A DNA stretch of 64,000 bases from Streptomyces sp. NBC_01210 (GCF_036010325.1 NZ_CP108549.1:1860001-1924000); one strand, 5' to 3'; shown: positions 15,395-24,282, counted from the first letter of the stretch. Numbers and translations are program-made. Notes: a model not told the origin generated them from the sequence alone.

Positions 15395-16699
15395 ATGCCG
15401 GATATGAGTGTGGAGCCGTACCGGGAAATCACCTTCGACAAGGACGGCGATGTCGATGCCCGGCAGCGCGACCGGCTGGCGGAGCTGGATGTCACCGATC
15501 TGGTGATGTTCGCGCACGGCTGGAACAACTCGCCATCCATTGCCGCCCAGTTGTACTCGGCCTTCTTCGCACCGTTTCCGGGGCTGCTGGCGGCCTCTCC
15601 CGGTGTACGGCTCGGATACGTGGGTGTCGTGTGGCCGTCGATGAAGTTCACGGACGAGCCGGTCCCCGACTTCAGTCCGTCCGTCTTCGGCCCGCCGACG
15701 GAACCAGGGCTCGACAAGGCGACGCAGGACGCCCTGGTCGAGCTCTTCCCCGGACACCGGGCGACGGTGGAACGGCTGGCCCGGCTCCTCGACGAGCAGC
15801 CCGAGTCGGAGGCCGCGTTCGCGGAGTTCGGCGTGCTGGCCCGGCAGTTGGCCGAAGTGCCGGCCGGCGGTCTCGAGTCCGGCTTCACGGACGATCTGCC
15901 GCAGGCGGAGCAGGGCCCGCCGGCTGTGCTGTACGAGGACGCGCTCACGCTGTGCCGGAAGTTCACCCTGGCGCTGGAGGAGACCGGCGCCGTGACGGAA
16001 AAGCCCGCCGTTCAGTCCTTCTCGCTCGGCGGCGGACTGAAGAAGGCGTGGAAGGGCGCGAAGGAGCTGCTGCGGCAGACGACGTACTACGCGATGAAGC
16101 GGCGCGCCGGGACGGTCGGCGAGCTGGGCCTCGGCCCGCTGCTCGGGCAGCTGGCCCGGTCCTCCCCCGAGGTGCGCATCCATCTGGTCGGACACAGCCA
16201 GGGGGCACGGCTGGTCTCCTTCGCGCTGCGCGGACTGCCCGACGGCGTACAGAACGTGAAATCGCTGACGCTCCTTCAGGGAGCCTTCTCGCACTATGTG
16301 TTCGCGCCGAGCCTGCCGCACTCGACGCACAGCGGCGGAGCTCTGCGCAGTATGGAGCACCGGGTCGACGGTCCTGTGGTCGCCTGCTATTCACGGCACG
16401 ACATCGCGCTCGGGGTGATCTATCCGCTGGCGTCGAGCCTGGCCGGGGACGACGCGAGCGCGGTCGGGCTGGACAAGCGGTGGTGGGCGATGGGACACGA
16501 CGGCATACAGGCCGTCGGGCAGACCTCGCGACTGACGCTGGAGCAGGCGCTGCGCGACGGGATTCCGGGCTCGGGCTGCGTCAGTGTGGACACGGCGTCG
16601 GTGGTGCGGCGCGGCGGGCCGCCGGCCGGTGCACACAGCGACATCTGCCATGAGGAGCTGGCGCGGGTGGTGGTTGCCGCCGGCCGCATCGGGCGCTGA
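15395..16699 (+). CDS. Alpha/beta hydrolase-fold protein of unknown substrate
   Basis: A 434-residue protein with the oxyanion strand LVMFAHGWNNS (residues 37-47) and nucleophile elbow HLVGHSQGARL with the serine at about 268, both typical of alpha/beta hydrolases. The long stretch between them (residues 85-255) is a large lid or insert with no known motif. A later histidine in MGHDGIQAVGQ may complete the triad. No signal peptide or membrane segment is seen. Start ATG at 15395 follows ggggaggg. It stands alone on its strand, with a promoter region of about 140 bp before it. I cannot name the substrate. Confidence 0.75.
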   Translation: MPDMSVEPYREITFDKDGDVDARQRDRLAELDVTDLVMFAHGWNNSPSIAAQLYSAFFAPFPGLLAASPGVRLGYVGVVWPSMKFTDEPVPDFSPSVFGPPTEPGLDKATQDALVELFPGHRATVERLARLLDEQPESEAAFAEFGVLARQLAEVPAGGLESGFTDDLPQAEQGPPAVLYEDALTLCRKFTLALEETGAVTEKPAVQSFSLGGGLKKAWKGAKELLRQTTYYAMKRRAGTVGELGLGPLLGQLARSSPEVRIHLVGHSQGARLVSFALRGLPDGVQNVKSLTLLQGAFSHYVFAPSLPHSTHSGGALRSMEHRVDGPVVACYSRHDIALGVIYPLASSLAGDDASAVGLDKRWWAMGHDGIQAVGQTSRLTLEQALRDGIPGSGCVSVDTASVVRRGGPPAGAHSDICHEELARVVVAAGRIGR

Positions 16700-16766
16700 G
16701 TCTGCTCAACGCCCGTGCGACACACGGCGGTTGCCTCGCCCGGGTCGACGCCGGCCGACGGCCATC

Positions 16767-16848
16767 GATGAGCGTCACGATGAGTGGTCACCGATGAACC
16801 CTCACCGATGCGTGGTCACCGTTGCGTGGTCACCCATGCGTGGTCACC
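16767..16848. repeat. 14-bp tandem repeat array running into a stop codon
   Basis: Five exact-length units with consensus gatgcgtggtcacc occupy 16779-16848, preceded by a degraded 12-nt unit at 16767. The last copy contains the stop codon of the penicillin acylase gene (16844-16846). The array fills the short space between two convergent genes. Each unit contains the half-palindrome ggtcacc. Confidence 0.85.
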
Positions 16849-19660
16849 GGTGTGACGGGAACTCCACGACCTGCTGATACGTCGGCCGGTTCTGCCAGTT
16901 GACCGCCGGGTGGGTGATGCCGCCCAGCGCACGGTGGATGATCGAGTCCGTGCACCACTGGTTGCCCGCACCGCAGCTGCCGTCGCCGGGGTAGACCTCG
17001 GTCGCGGGCTTGGCCGTGGCCTGCTTCAGCGTGGCGAGGAGTGCGTCACGGCAGACGGCGAGGTCACCGTTGCCGCAGTACGTCTTCGCCAGCGGGCCCT
17101 GGACCGGCTCGCCCAGTACCTGACGCAGATCCTTGTCGGCGAAGGCCCACCAGCCGTTCTGGAAGGCGGAGCCGCTGTGCGCGCCGGTCGCTCCGTGGCT
17201 GGCCGCCGGGGACTCGTCGATCGCGAGGTTCCCGGCCAGAGCCTGGTAGAGACCGTCGCCGAGCCCCGGTTTGAACTCGGCCTCGATCAGTAGCGGCCAC
17301 CAGGCGTCCATGATGCGCACCGCGTCGGCATGGGTGTAGCTGTGCGAGCCGGGCGCGGTCTCCCTGCGCTGCGAGCCTGCCGCCCGCCAGGACTCCAACT
17401 TCTGGACAGCCGCATCCAGTTGGGGGTCGGTCACGGGCTGGGAGCGCAGCACCTTCAACAGCTCGGGCAGCAGCTGCTCGCCGCGCAGATCGGCGACGGC
17501 CGCGTCCGCCATCGCCCGGGTGAGCGCGGCGCGGGTCACTGCGCCGTCCGCGACGAGTTTCGCCACCCGGTCGTCGAGCAGATCGCCACGGTGCACGGCG
17601 CCGAAGCCGAAGGCCGCGGTGGCGTATCCCTTGGCCTGCCGGTTGTTCCAGGAGATGTAGTAGTCCTGGCCGATGGACTGGGGGTGCTGGGCGAAGGGCG
17701 TGTACGAGGCGGTGTTGACCGCCGGGTCGAAGCCCTGCCACTCGTACGGCTGCTCCGCCTTGACCGGCAGCGCCGGGTCGACGTCGGCCGCCCGCACCGG
17801 GTTCATACCGCTGTTGAAATAGGCGGCGGTGCGCGAGTCGGCGTAGAACCAGTTGAAGGCGTAGTCGATGTTGTGGGCGGCCTGCTGGAAGGACTTGGCG
17901 TCCGTCACGTACGACGGGTCGTTGAGCATCTGGAAGCCGATGATCGAGTCGGCCTCGTGGCGGTAGGTGGTGCGCAGCGAGGTGTACGCGACGGGCTTGC
18001 CGCCCACCGTGGCGCGGTGGGTGACCATGCCGTACTTGGTGCGCCAGACCTGCATCCGGTAGGAGCCGGCGGCGGTGGAGTCGGCCACCGTCGGCTTCCA
18101 CGCGTTGCGGCGCTCCAGTTTCTCCATGGGGGTGCAGACGCCTCGGTAGAGGTAGTGGTCGGCATCCTTGCCCGGGGTGCCGCCGCCCGGTACGCACAGC
18201 TCGATCGCATAGGTGTCGGTGATGTCCTGGGCTGCGGAGGTGGCGGACCAGGCGTAGTCCTGGCCGCGGCCCATCTGGACGTACATGCCGACGCCGGCGA
18301 AGGAGACCCCGCGAGCGGAGATGCCGGGGCCCTGGAGCTCCTGGAGCATCATCAGCTGTGGCGCGAAATAGCCGGTTTGCGGGCCGAAGACGGCGATCGG
18401 GTTGCCGCTCGCGGTGTTCCTGCCGGAGACGACGAGCGCATTGGACATCCCGCGCCCACCGCCGATCGAGCCGGGCGCGATGACTCCGTCGTCGTACATG
18501 CCCTGTGCGGGCCTGAGGCTCTTCGGGACCCGCAGCGGGGACTTGGCGTCGGTGCCCGCGGCGCCGGTTCTGTCATGGACGAGCTGCTCGGGGACGACGG
18601 ATCCGGTGTCGGGCAGCGCGGTGCCGCGCGGGTTCGCGGGCTTGTTGGCGTACGGGAAACCGGTGCCGTCGTGGACGGTGAGCACGGCCTCGGGGTCCTC
18701 GCGCTGCCGGAAGGACTCCCAGACCCTGGTGCCTTCCACCAGGCCGTACTTCTGCTGGGCGGCGAGCAGGGAGAGAGCTGCCTGCACCTCGCCGCCGCCT
18801 CCGCCGCCGAACTGGCCGCCGACCACCGAGGCGATGGAGATCAGGTCGGTGAGCTTGAAGGGCTGGATCTCACCGACGTTGGTGATCGAGTCGATATGGC
18901 CGGTCAGGACGTACTCGCCGGGGAAGTACCGTCCGTTCTTGGACTGCACCCGGTAGGCGTTGATGCCGTCGACGTACGCCTGGGCGTCGGCCATGGCCTG
19001 CTCGCCACGGGCGCCCTCGGTGGCGCGGATCCGCTCGATCTGCGCCTCGTAGTCGGCCTCGGTGTACGGGGCGGAGGGCCAGAACTGCTGCTCCAGGCCC
19101 TGGTTGGCGAGCGCACCGCCGGCGAACGGGGTGAGTTCGCCGCGGCCGATGTGCCGGAAGAGGTCCATCATCCACAGCCGGTCCTGGCCGGCGGCGAATC
19201 CGGCGCCGAACTCGGTGCCGTAGCGGGTGGTGCCCTTGATGTGCGGGACGCCGGTCTTCTTGTCGCGGGTGATCGTGACGTCGGGGCGGGGGGTGCTGAC
19301 GGACTCGGCCTGGCCTGCGGGGACACCGAAGGAGGAGTCGTTGAAGAAGTCGGTGAGCTTGGCGTCGGTGAGTCCGCCGTAGCCGCCCACCAGGGAGTCG
19401 TAGCGGCCCAGTTGGTCGGAGCTGTGGGCGGGGCGGGTACCGAAGACGCGGTGGGCGAGGATATCGGCGAGGGTGGCGTTGCCGTTCTCGCCGGGCGGCA
19501 GGATGTCGGCGCACTGGCTCTGACAGCGGTCGCCGTCGGCGGATGCGGTGGGGGCCGCGACTTCGGCCGCGGCCTGCGGCAGCGGGGTCAGCAACCCCGC
19601 GGCTAGCGCGAACACCGCGGCAGTGGTGGCAGTTCCGAGTCTTCCGGTGCGTCGTCGCAT
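16844..19660 (-). CDS. Penicillin acylase family (S45) secreted amidohydrolase
   Basis: A 938-residue precursor with a Sec signal (TAAVFALAAGLLTPLPQAAA, about residues 12-31). Peptidase S45 features follow: DVTITRDKKTGVPHIKG, AGFAAGQDRLWMMDLFRH in the alpha chain, and the autoprocessing site GGGRGM|SNALVVSGRNT, where Ser406 becomes the N-terminal nucleophile of the beta chain. The spacer before it is long, making the precursor larger than the 750-850 residues usual for the family. Homologues cleave penicillins, aculeacin-type lipopeptides or acyl-homoserine lactones, so an extracellular acylase is sure but the substrate is not. It is the only gene of its transcript. The 3' end runs into a tandem repeat array. 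Confidence 0.9.
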   Translation of the reverse strand: MRRRTGRLGTATTAAVFALAAGLLTPLPQAAAEVAAPTASADGDRCQSQCADILPPGENGNATLADILAHRVFGTRPAHSSDQLGRYDSLVGGYGGLTDAKLTDFFNDSSFGVPAGQAESVSTPRPDVTITRDKKTGVPHIKGTTRYGTEFGAGFAAGQDRLWMMDLFRHIGRGELTPFAGGALANQGLEQQFWPSAPYTEADYEAQIERIRATEGARGEQAMADAQAYVDGINAYRVQSKNGRYFPGEYVLTGHIDSITNVGEIQPFKLTDLISIASVVGGQFGGGGGGEVQAALSLLAAQQKYGLVEGTRVWESFRQREDPEAVLTVHDGTGFPYANKPANPRGTALPDTGSVVPEQLVHDRTGAAGTDAKSPLRVPKSLRPAQGMYDDGVIAPGSIGGGRGMSNALVVSGRNTASGNPIAVFGPQTGYFAPQLMMLQELQGPGISARGVSFAGVGMYVQMGRGQDYAWSATSAAQDITDTYAIELCVPGGGTPGKDADHYLYRGVCTPMEKLERRNAWKPTVADSTAAGSYRMQVWRTKYGMVTHRATVGGKPVAYTSLRTTYRHEADSIIGFQMLNDPSYVTDAKSFQQAAHNIDYAFNWFYADSRTAAYFNSGMNPVRAADVDPALPVKAEQPYEWQGFDPAVNTASYTPFAQHPQSIGQDYYISWNNRQAKGYATAAFGFGAVHRGDLLDDRVAKLVADGAVTRAALTRAMADAAVADLRGEQLLPELLKVLRSQPVTDPQLDAAVQKLESWRAAGSQRRETAPGSHSYTHADAVRIMDAWWPLLIEAEFKPGLGDGLYQALAGNLAIDESPAASHGATGAHSGSAFQNGWWAFADKDLRQVLGEPVQGPLAKTYCGNGDLAVCRDALLATLKQATAKPATEVYPGDGSCGAGNQWCTDSIIHRALGGITHPAVNWQNRPTYQQVVEFPSHR

Positions 19661-19866
19661 GGATGCTCCTCAGGGAGGCCGATGCGCCGGAGGTTACCGA
19701 CGGTATGACTCGCGAGTAAGGTGAACATGCGTCACCTTTTCCGCATCGCCCCAAGGCGAGGCGCTGTCCCGCTGATGGCCGCCATCGAATTTTCGATGGA
19801 GCCGGATCGGGTACTCGTACGTCCACTCTTTGACGCCGATGTACCAGCGACGGAGGTGGCAGTGCG

Positions 19867-20478
19867 ATGGCCGGTTTCCGGAGTCTCGCGAGACAGGTGC
19901 GCGACCCACGGTGTGATCTGGCGCTTCGGCGCTATTCACTGCGCAAGTGCCTGGAGCGGTTTGCCCCTTATGGGCACCGGGCGACCTGGGATCATCTGTG
20001 CGGGAAGCACAGAATCGAGCCCGAGGACAGGGCTCCCGATCCGACGCGGCTGGTGGCCGCGCTCGAGGAGTTGGAGGAGGCGCGGGCCGTCTGGCTCGCG
20101 TACGAGGAGAGTTTCGCCGACCGTCGCAAGCGCGAGAAGCACGACGGGCTGCGGCGGCCCGGATTCATCGACGACTGGCACCGCCGGACCTGGGGCGGGA
20201 ACGGGGTCGCGCGCTGCGACATCCCGGCCGCCCATCCGGCGGCACCGCTCGGTGAGGTGCTGCGCCGGCTGATATCCGCGCTGGAGACCGATCCCGGTGC
20301 GGCCTGTCCGGTGTGCGAGGGAACGAACATCATTTGGCGGCAGGACCTTGCCCATGAACCGTGGTTCGGGCCGGTCTGCACGGGCTGCGGCATCGTCGTG
20401 CCGCAGCCCGTTCTGACGTCCGAGGCCGTGGCGGCGGCCAAGAGGGCCGGGCGCAGGGAACTGGCGTCGGTGGCATGA
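19867..20478 (+). CDS. Hypothetical protein with a C-terminal CxxC zinc-ribbon-like motif
   Basis: A 203-residue protein, ATG at 19867 with ggaggtgg 8 nt upstream. The N-terminal part is basic (ARQVRDPRCDLALRRYSLRKC), the middle helical, and the last third carries ACPVCEG and VCTGCGIV separated by about 23 residues, which can form one zinc ribbon. That pattern is common in nucleic-acid-binding proteins, but I do not recognise a family. Adjacent genes are on separate transcripts. The coding potential is supported by strong GC3 and a good ribosome binding site. Confidence 0.65.
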   Translation: MAGFRSLARQVRDPRCDLALRRYSLRKCLERFAPYGHRATWDHLCGKHRIEPEDRAPDPTRLVAALEELEEARAVWLAYEESFADRRKREKHDGLRRPGFIDDWHRRTWGGNGVARCDIPAAHPAAPLGEVLRRLISALETDPGAACPVCEGTNIIWRQDLAHEPWFGPVCTGCGIVVPQPVLTSEAVAAAKRAGRRELASVA

Positions 20479-20873
20479 GGAACGCGGGGGTGCCACGGCG
20501 GAGTTGCGCCCCCGCGTTGCCGGCCCGGGGACGGTGGCGTTGTCAGTGGCGACCGGCACCATCGAGAGCGTGATCCGGGTCTGTCCGAACGGGCCCCGTT
20601 CGGCCGGTGACGGCGTCGCCGCGCCGCTGCCCCCGGGGCGAGGGCCACGTCCGCGGCCGAGACTGTAGCGGCCGACGCCGCCGCTGTGCGTGTGCACCCC
20701 AAAACGCCGTGCCGGGGACGAGGCTGGAGCATCCCCTCTTCCCGCCGTACGGCCGACGTGCCGCGTCCGTGCCCAACTGGTGTGCGCCGCCCTTGACGTC
20801 GCCGATATTCGGTGGCCCCCACCGACGACAGCCCTCAGAGTGGTGACCGCAATCCGTAACCGAGGAGGCGCCG
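20479..20873. other. 395-bp intergenic region before the RNA ligase
   Basis: No convincing gene on either strand. It holds a short hairpin (arms cggtgg 20810-20815 and ccaccg 20819-20824), a TTGACG hexamer at 20793 with no good -10 partner, and the RBS gaggagg just before the RNA ligase ATG. Base composition stays high GC, with no repeat to another part of the window. Confidence 0.4.
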
Positions 20874-21980
20874 ATGTCGACGCTGCGAGTCACCGCAGAA
20901 CTGCTCACCGTCCACGAGCACCCGAACGCCGATGCGCTCGAGCTGGCCCAGGTGGGTCTTTACCGCGCGGTCGTCGCCAAGGGCGCGTACCGCAGTGGCG
21001 ACGCCGCCGTGTACATCCCGGAACAGGCCGTGTTGCCCGCGGAGTTGGTCGAGGAGCTGGGGCTGACCGGGCGTCTTGCCGGCAGGGCGTCCGACCGGGT
21101 CAAGGCGGTGCGGCTGCGCGGCGAGCTGTCGCAGGGCATCGTGTGCCGGCCGCGGGCGCTCGCAGACCTCGATCTGGCGCAGGCGGCCGCCGACGGCACG
21201 GACTTCGCGGAACTGCTCTCGATCACCAAGTGGTCGCCGCCCATCCCGCCCACGATGGACGGGGAGGTGGAGCGGGCGCCGGAGCTGCTGCCGTGGGTCG
21301 ACATCGAGAACATCCAGCGCTACCCGGAGATATTCGAGCCGGGCGAGCCTGTGGTGCTGACCGAGAAGCTGCACGGCTCGGCCTGCCTCCTGACGTACAG
21401 CGTTGCGGACGGCGAGCGAAGTGGGACGGAAGTACCGCCGGCCGAAGCCGGGAGGGTCCAGGTGTCGTCGAAGGGCTTCGGCTCCAAGGGCCTGGCGCTC
21501 AAAGAGGATCCGCGGAATCTGTACTGGCGCGCGGTGCTCGGCCATGACGCCCCCGCGGTCGCGGCGCGCCTCGCAGAGAAGTTGGGGGCGAGCCGGATCG
21601 GTCTCTTCGGCGAGGTGTACGGCGCCGGGGTGCAGGACCTCGCCTACGGTGCCAACGCACGCTCCGAGGAGCTGGGTTACGCCGTCTTCGACGTATCGGC
21701 GGAGATCGACGGCCAGGTCCGCTGGCTGGACCCGGCCGAGCTGCTGGAGGGTGAACTGCCGCTCGTGCCACGGCTGTACGAGGGCCCGTACGACATCGAG
21801 AAGGTGCTGGAGCTGGCGAGCGGGCGGGAGACCGTGTCCGGGCGCGAGCTGCATCTGCGCGAGGGGGTCGTGATCCGTCCGGCCACCGAGCGCTACAGCC
21901 CGGTGGTGGGCGGCCGGGCGATCGCCAAGGCGGTCAGCCCCGCGTATCTGACGCGCAAGGGCGGCACGGAGTACGAGTAG
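20874..21980 (+). CDS. RNA ligase (ATP), DraRnl / Rnl5-like
   Basis: A 368-residue protein with an N-terminal OB-fold-type domain (residues 1-110: VTAELLTVHEHPNADALELA, YIPEQAVLP) and a C-terminal nucleotidyltransferase. Motif I is TEKLHGSA, with the adenylated lysine at about residue 165. Later motifs are GLFGEVYGAGVQDLAYG (IIIa region), REGVVIRPA (IV) and IAKAVSPAYL (V). The order OB domain first, ligase domain second is that of Deinococcus DraRnl, which seals 3'-OH/5'-PO4 RNA nicks. It is a lone gene without a polynucleotide kinase or RtcA/B beside it, so its RNA substrate is open. Start ATG at 20874 with gaggagg. Confidence 0.85.
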   Translation: MSTLRVTAELLTVHEHPNADALELAQVGLYRAVVAKGAYRSGDAAVYIPEQAVLPAELVEELGLTGRLAGRASDRVKAVRLRGELSQGIVCRPRALADLDLAQAAADGTDFAELLSITKWSPPIPPTMDGEVERAPELLPWVDIENIQRYPEIFEPGEPVVLTEKLHGSACLLTYSVADGERSGTEVPPAEAGRVQVSSKGFGSKGLALKEDPRNLYWRAVLGHDAPAVAARLAEKLGASRIGLFGEVYGAGVQDLAYGANARSEELGYAVFDVSAEIDGQVRWLDPAELLEGELPLVPRLYEGPYDIEKVLELASGRETVSGRELHLREGVVIRPATERYSPVVGGRAIAKAVSPAYLTRKGGTEYE

Positions 21981-22056
21981 GGCGGCCCTGCGCGGCCGAG
22001 GGGAAGGGGCGGGCCCGTCACGGGGGTGCGGGCCCACCGTCCCTCGACCGTGTCCT

Positions 22057-22099
22057 CAATCGCCGGACGGGCTTGACTTTCAAGCCCGTCCGGCGATTG
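22057..22099. terminator. Bidirectional hairpin terminator, CAATCGCCGG family
   Basis: Perfect 20-bp arms (22057-22076 and 22080-22099) start CAATCGCCGGACGGGCTTGA and enclose a 3-nt loop. It separates the convergent RNA ligase and soxR genes and ends one base before the soxR stop codon. Confidence 0.87.
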
Positions 22100-22579
22100 T
22101 CAGCAGCAGTCCTCCGCGGGCCGGCGGCGCTCCGGCAGCAGCCGCGAGCCGGTCATCCGCTCGCCGGAGATGTCGTCCGGGTTGGACAGCACACAGGTCT
22201 CCAGCGAGAGACAGCCGCAGCCGATGCAGTCGGTGAGATGGTCACGGAGCCGGCCGAGCTGCTTGATGCGCTCGTCGAGTTCGGTCCGCCAGGCCGCGGA
22301 CAGCCGCGCCCAGTCCTCACGGTCGGGCGTGCGCTCCTCGGGCAGCTCGGCGAGCGCGTCCCGGATGGTGGCAAGCGGAATACCGACGCGCTGCGCGGCG
22401 CGCACGAATGCGACGCGGCGCAGGGCGTCCCTGCTGTAGCGGCGCTGGTTGCCGGTGGTCCTGCGGCTGCTGATCAGGCCCTTGGACTCGTAGAAGTGCA
22501 GGGCGGACACGGCCGCGCCACTGCGCGCGGACAGCTGGCCGACCGTGAGCTCGTGGATCTTCTCGGGAATCTGTGGCAC
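22100..22579 (-). CDS. soxR: Redox-sensing MerR-family activator SoxR
   Basis: A 159-residue MerR-type regulator from a GTG. The DNA-binding part is [20 protein letters not shown] then [20 protein letters not shown]. The [2Fe-2S] cluster site is [12 protein letters not shown], with cysteines at about 118, 121, 123 and 129, complete as in SoxR. In Streptomyces SoxR responds to redox-active antibiotics such as actinorhodin-type quinones and activates reductases, oxygenases and exporters. The tail ends in CC, a feature I also recall from actinobacterial SoxR. I saw no convincing SoxR box before other genes in this window, so its targets lie elsewhere. Confidence 0.95.
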   Translation of the reverse strand: MPQIPEKIHELTVGQLSARSGAAVSALHFYESKGLISSRRTTGNQRRYSRDALRRVAFVRAAQRVGIPLATIRDALAELPEERTPDREDWARLSAAWRTELDERIKQLGRLRDHLTDCIGCGCLSLETCVLSNPDDISGERMTGSRLLPERRRPAEDCC

Positions 22580-22646
22580 TCCTCGAACCCTACTGGTCGA
22601 GTGTTCACGGTCGTCCGTTGACAGGAGTGCGTCTGCGCAACCATGC

Positions 22647-22661
22647 TGAGCAAGCGCTTAG
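22647..22661. promoter_or_regulatory. TetR-type operator before the MaoC gene
   Basis: The 15-mer tgagcaagcgcttag contains the palindrome AAGCGCTT and is repeated exactly, in the same orientation, at 23858-23872 in front of the neighbouring TetR gene. It lies 41 bp before the MaoC start. A related half, aacgcttgag, follows at 22674. Confidence 0.65.
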
Positions 22662-22701
22662 ACAGAAGCTTGTGAACGCTTGAGAGGCAGGGACCAGGGA
22701 C

Positions 22702-23163
22702 ATGGCCGAGCCGAGGATCTTCACCTCCGCCGATGAACTGCGCGCCGGAGTCGGCGCGCAGCTGGGGCACAGCGAATGGCTGGAAATCGAGCAGAAGCGG
22801 ATCGATCTCTTCGCCGACGCCACCGGGGACCACCAGTGGATCCATGTGGACCCGGAGCGGGCCGCGAGCGGCCCCTTCGGCACGACGATCGCGCACGGCT
22901 ATCTCACACTGTCGCTGCTGCCGACCTTCGTACCGCAGATCCTGCGGGTCGAGGGCATGAAGATGGGCATCAACTACGGGGCCAACAAGGTCCGCTTCCC
23001 CTCCCCCGTGCCGGTGGGCTCGCGGCTGCGCGCGTCGGCGGTCCTGCAGAACGTCGAGGAGGCGGGCGGCGGTGTGCAGGTGACCGCCCTCGTCACGGTG
23101 GAGCGCGAGGGCGGCGACAAGCCGGTGTGCGTGGCCGAGTCGGTGTCCCGCTACTACTTCTGA
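22702..23163 (+). CDS. MaoC-family (R)-specific enoyl-CoA hydratase
   Basis: A 153-residue hot-dog-fold protein. The hydratase 2 signature is FADATGDHQWIHVDPERA with Asp and His in place, followed by GTTIAHGYLTLSLLPTF, the substrate-pocket block. Enzymes of this type hydrate 2-enoyl-CoA with R stereochemistry. The length fits a single-domain MaoC. It is convergent with the TetR gene and shares that gene's operator upstream, so it is probably the direct target of that repressor and part of a fatty acid or polyketide-precursor pathway. Confidence 0.88.
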   Translation: MAEPRIFTSADELRAGVGAQLGHSEWLEIEQKRIDLFADATGDHQWIHVDPERAASGPFGTTIAHGYLTLSLLPTFVPQILRVEGMKMGINYGANKVRFPSPVPVGSRLRASAVLQNVEEAGGGVQVTALVTVEREGGDKPVCVAESVSRYYF

Positions 23164-23187
23164 GCGCCGGCCGAGGCCGCTGCTGAA

Positions 23188-23811
23188 CTACTTCCGAGCG
23201 GCGACCATACGCAGGACGAGGTCGGCGTAGAGCGCGCCGACCTCGTCGGGCGTCCTGCTCCCCCGCACGTTGAACCAGCGCGCCACATCGATGCAGAGCG
23301 ACAGCACGGCGACCGTGGTGCCGGGCACGTCGGGGACGTCGAACTCCCCCATCTCCACGCCGTCGCGCAGAATGCCCCGCACGACGGCGTCGCTCCGGCG
23401 CCGCAGCTCCAGGATCTCGGTGCGGTGGTCGTCGGAGAGCGCGTCGATTTCGTACTGCACCACGTGCGCGGTGTCGTGCCGCCCGGCGTGCCAGCGTACG
23501 AAGGAGCGCACCGCGTCGGCGAGCCGCTCGGACGGTGCGCCGTCGCCGGCGGCCGCCGCCGAAAGGATCTCCAGCGCCTTGTCGTGCCCGATCCGGCTGA
23601 TCCGGTGGAGCAGCTCTTCCTTGGTCTTGTAGTGGATGTAGAGCGCGGCCGGGCTCATCCCGGCGCGGCCGGCGATGTCCCGGGTCGTCGTCGCGTGGTA
23701 GCCGCGTTCGGCGAAGGCCTCGACGGCGGCGACGAGCAGCCTTCTGGCCGCCTCGGGCGTAACCTCGCCCCACGGCATGTCCTCGTCGGCCGTGTCCTGC
23801 GCCGTACTCAT
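23188..23811 (-). CDS. TetR-family repressor next to MaoC
   Basis: A 207-residue regulator. The recognition region is LLVAAVEAFAERGYHATTTRD, then MSPAALYIHYKTKEELLH. The remaining helices form a ligand domain of unknown specificity. ATG at 23811, with ggaagggg upstream, is preferred over the start at 23847. The operator at 23858 lies in its own promoter and is duplicated before the convergent MaoC gene, so autoregulation plus control of MaoC is inferred. Confidence 0.88.
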   Translation of the reverse strand: MSTAQDTADEDMPWGEVTPEAARRLLVAAVEAFAERGYHATTTRDIAGRAGMSPAALYIHYKTKEELLHRISRIGHDKALEILSAAAAGDGAPSERLADAVRSFVRWHAGRHDTAHVVQYEIDALSDDHRTEILELRRRSDAVVRGILRDGVEMGEFDVPDVPGTTVAVLSLCIDVARWFNVRGSRTPDEVGALYADLVLRMVAARK

Positions 23812-23857
23812 CCACTCGCCCCTTCCGTTCACCAGAACGAACACCATACCCCGCCGG

Positions 23858-23872
23858 TGAGCAAGCGCTTAG
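23858..23872. promoter_or_regulatory. TetR-type operator before the TetR gene
   Basis: Exact copy of the 15-mer at 22647, with AAGCGCTT at its centre. It lies 47 bp upstream of the TetR start and only 10 bp after the end of the next gene. Confidence 0.65.
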
Positions 23873-23881
23873 GACTTCTGG

Positions 23882-24169
23882 TCAGAGCTTCTGGAAGGGG
23901 TCGTGCTCGGCGAGCATCTTCTCCAGCCGTGCCTGGTCGACGCGGCTGACGATCTGCCCGGCCTCCTGACGGTCCCTGATCACCTTGGCCAGGGTGAACG
24001 CCGAGGTCGTGAGGTAGAGGACGGCGATGGCGAGGAAGCCGCGCACCCAAGCGTCCGCGTCGAGATAGAGGATGCCGAGGCCGACGGCCGCCAGGGCGAC
24101 GGCGAAGGAGGCGACGGCCTGTCCGTAGAAAGCCGCCGTGTTCTGCTGTTTGACCGGTGTTTCACTCAT
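23882..24169 (-). CDS. YiaA/YiaB-type inner membrane protein
   Basis: A 95-residue protein starting MSETPVKQQNTAAFYGQA. The N-terminal AAFYGQAVASFAVALAAVGLG and the second helix VRGFLAIAVLYLTTSAFTLAKVIRD are the two membrane segments of the YiaA/YiaB family. The following RDRQEAGQIVSRVDQARLEKML is a short cytoplasmic helix. The function of the family is unknown. ATG at 24169 is chosen because the family starts there; another ATG lies 12 bp upstream. Confidence 0.8.
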   Translation of the reverse strand: MSETPVKQQNTAAFYGQAVASFAVALAAVGLGILYLDADAWVRGFLAIAVLYLTTSAFTLAKVIRDRQEAGQIVSRVDQARLEKMLAEHDPFQKL

Positions 24170-24230
24170 GCCGGTCAGCATCGGCCGGTGTGGCCGGTGC
24201 TACATCCGCTCCCGTACTCACCCGCGTACT

Positions 24231-24276
24231 CAGAAGCCCGGAAACCACAAGCCCACACCGCAGAAGCCCGGAAACC
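24231..24276. repeat. Short direct repeat, 16 bp, 30 bp apart
   Basis: cagaagcccggaaacc is present at 24231-24246 and 24261-24276, between the YiaA gene and the end of the acyl-CoA dehydrogenase gene. The period of 30 bp suggests one duplication event. Confidence 0.7.
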
Positions 24277-24282
24277 GCCGGC

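Noticed and set aside
13922..16360. Open frame of about 812 codons, minus strand
   Set aside because: Antisense to the DUF1343 and hydrolase genes; composition is that of a GC-bias shadow.
16767..16848. Possible CRISPR array
   Set aside because: Units are 14 bp head to tail with no spacers and no cas genes nearby.
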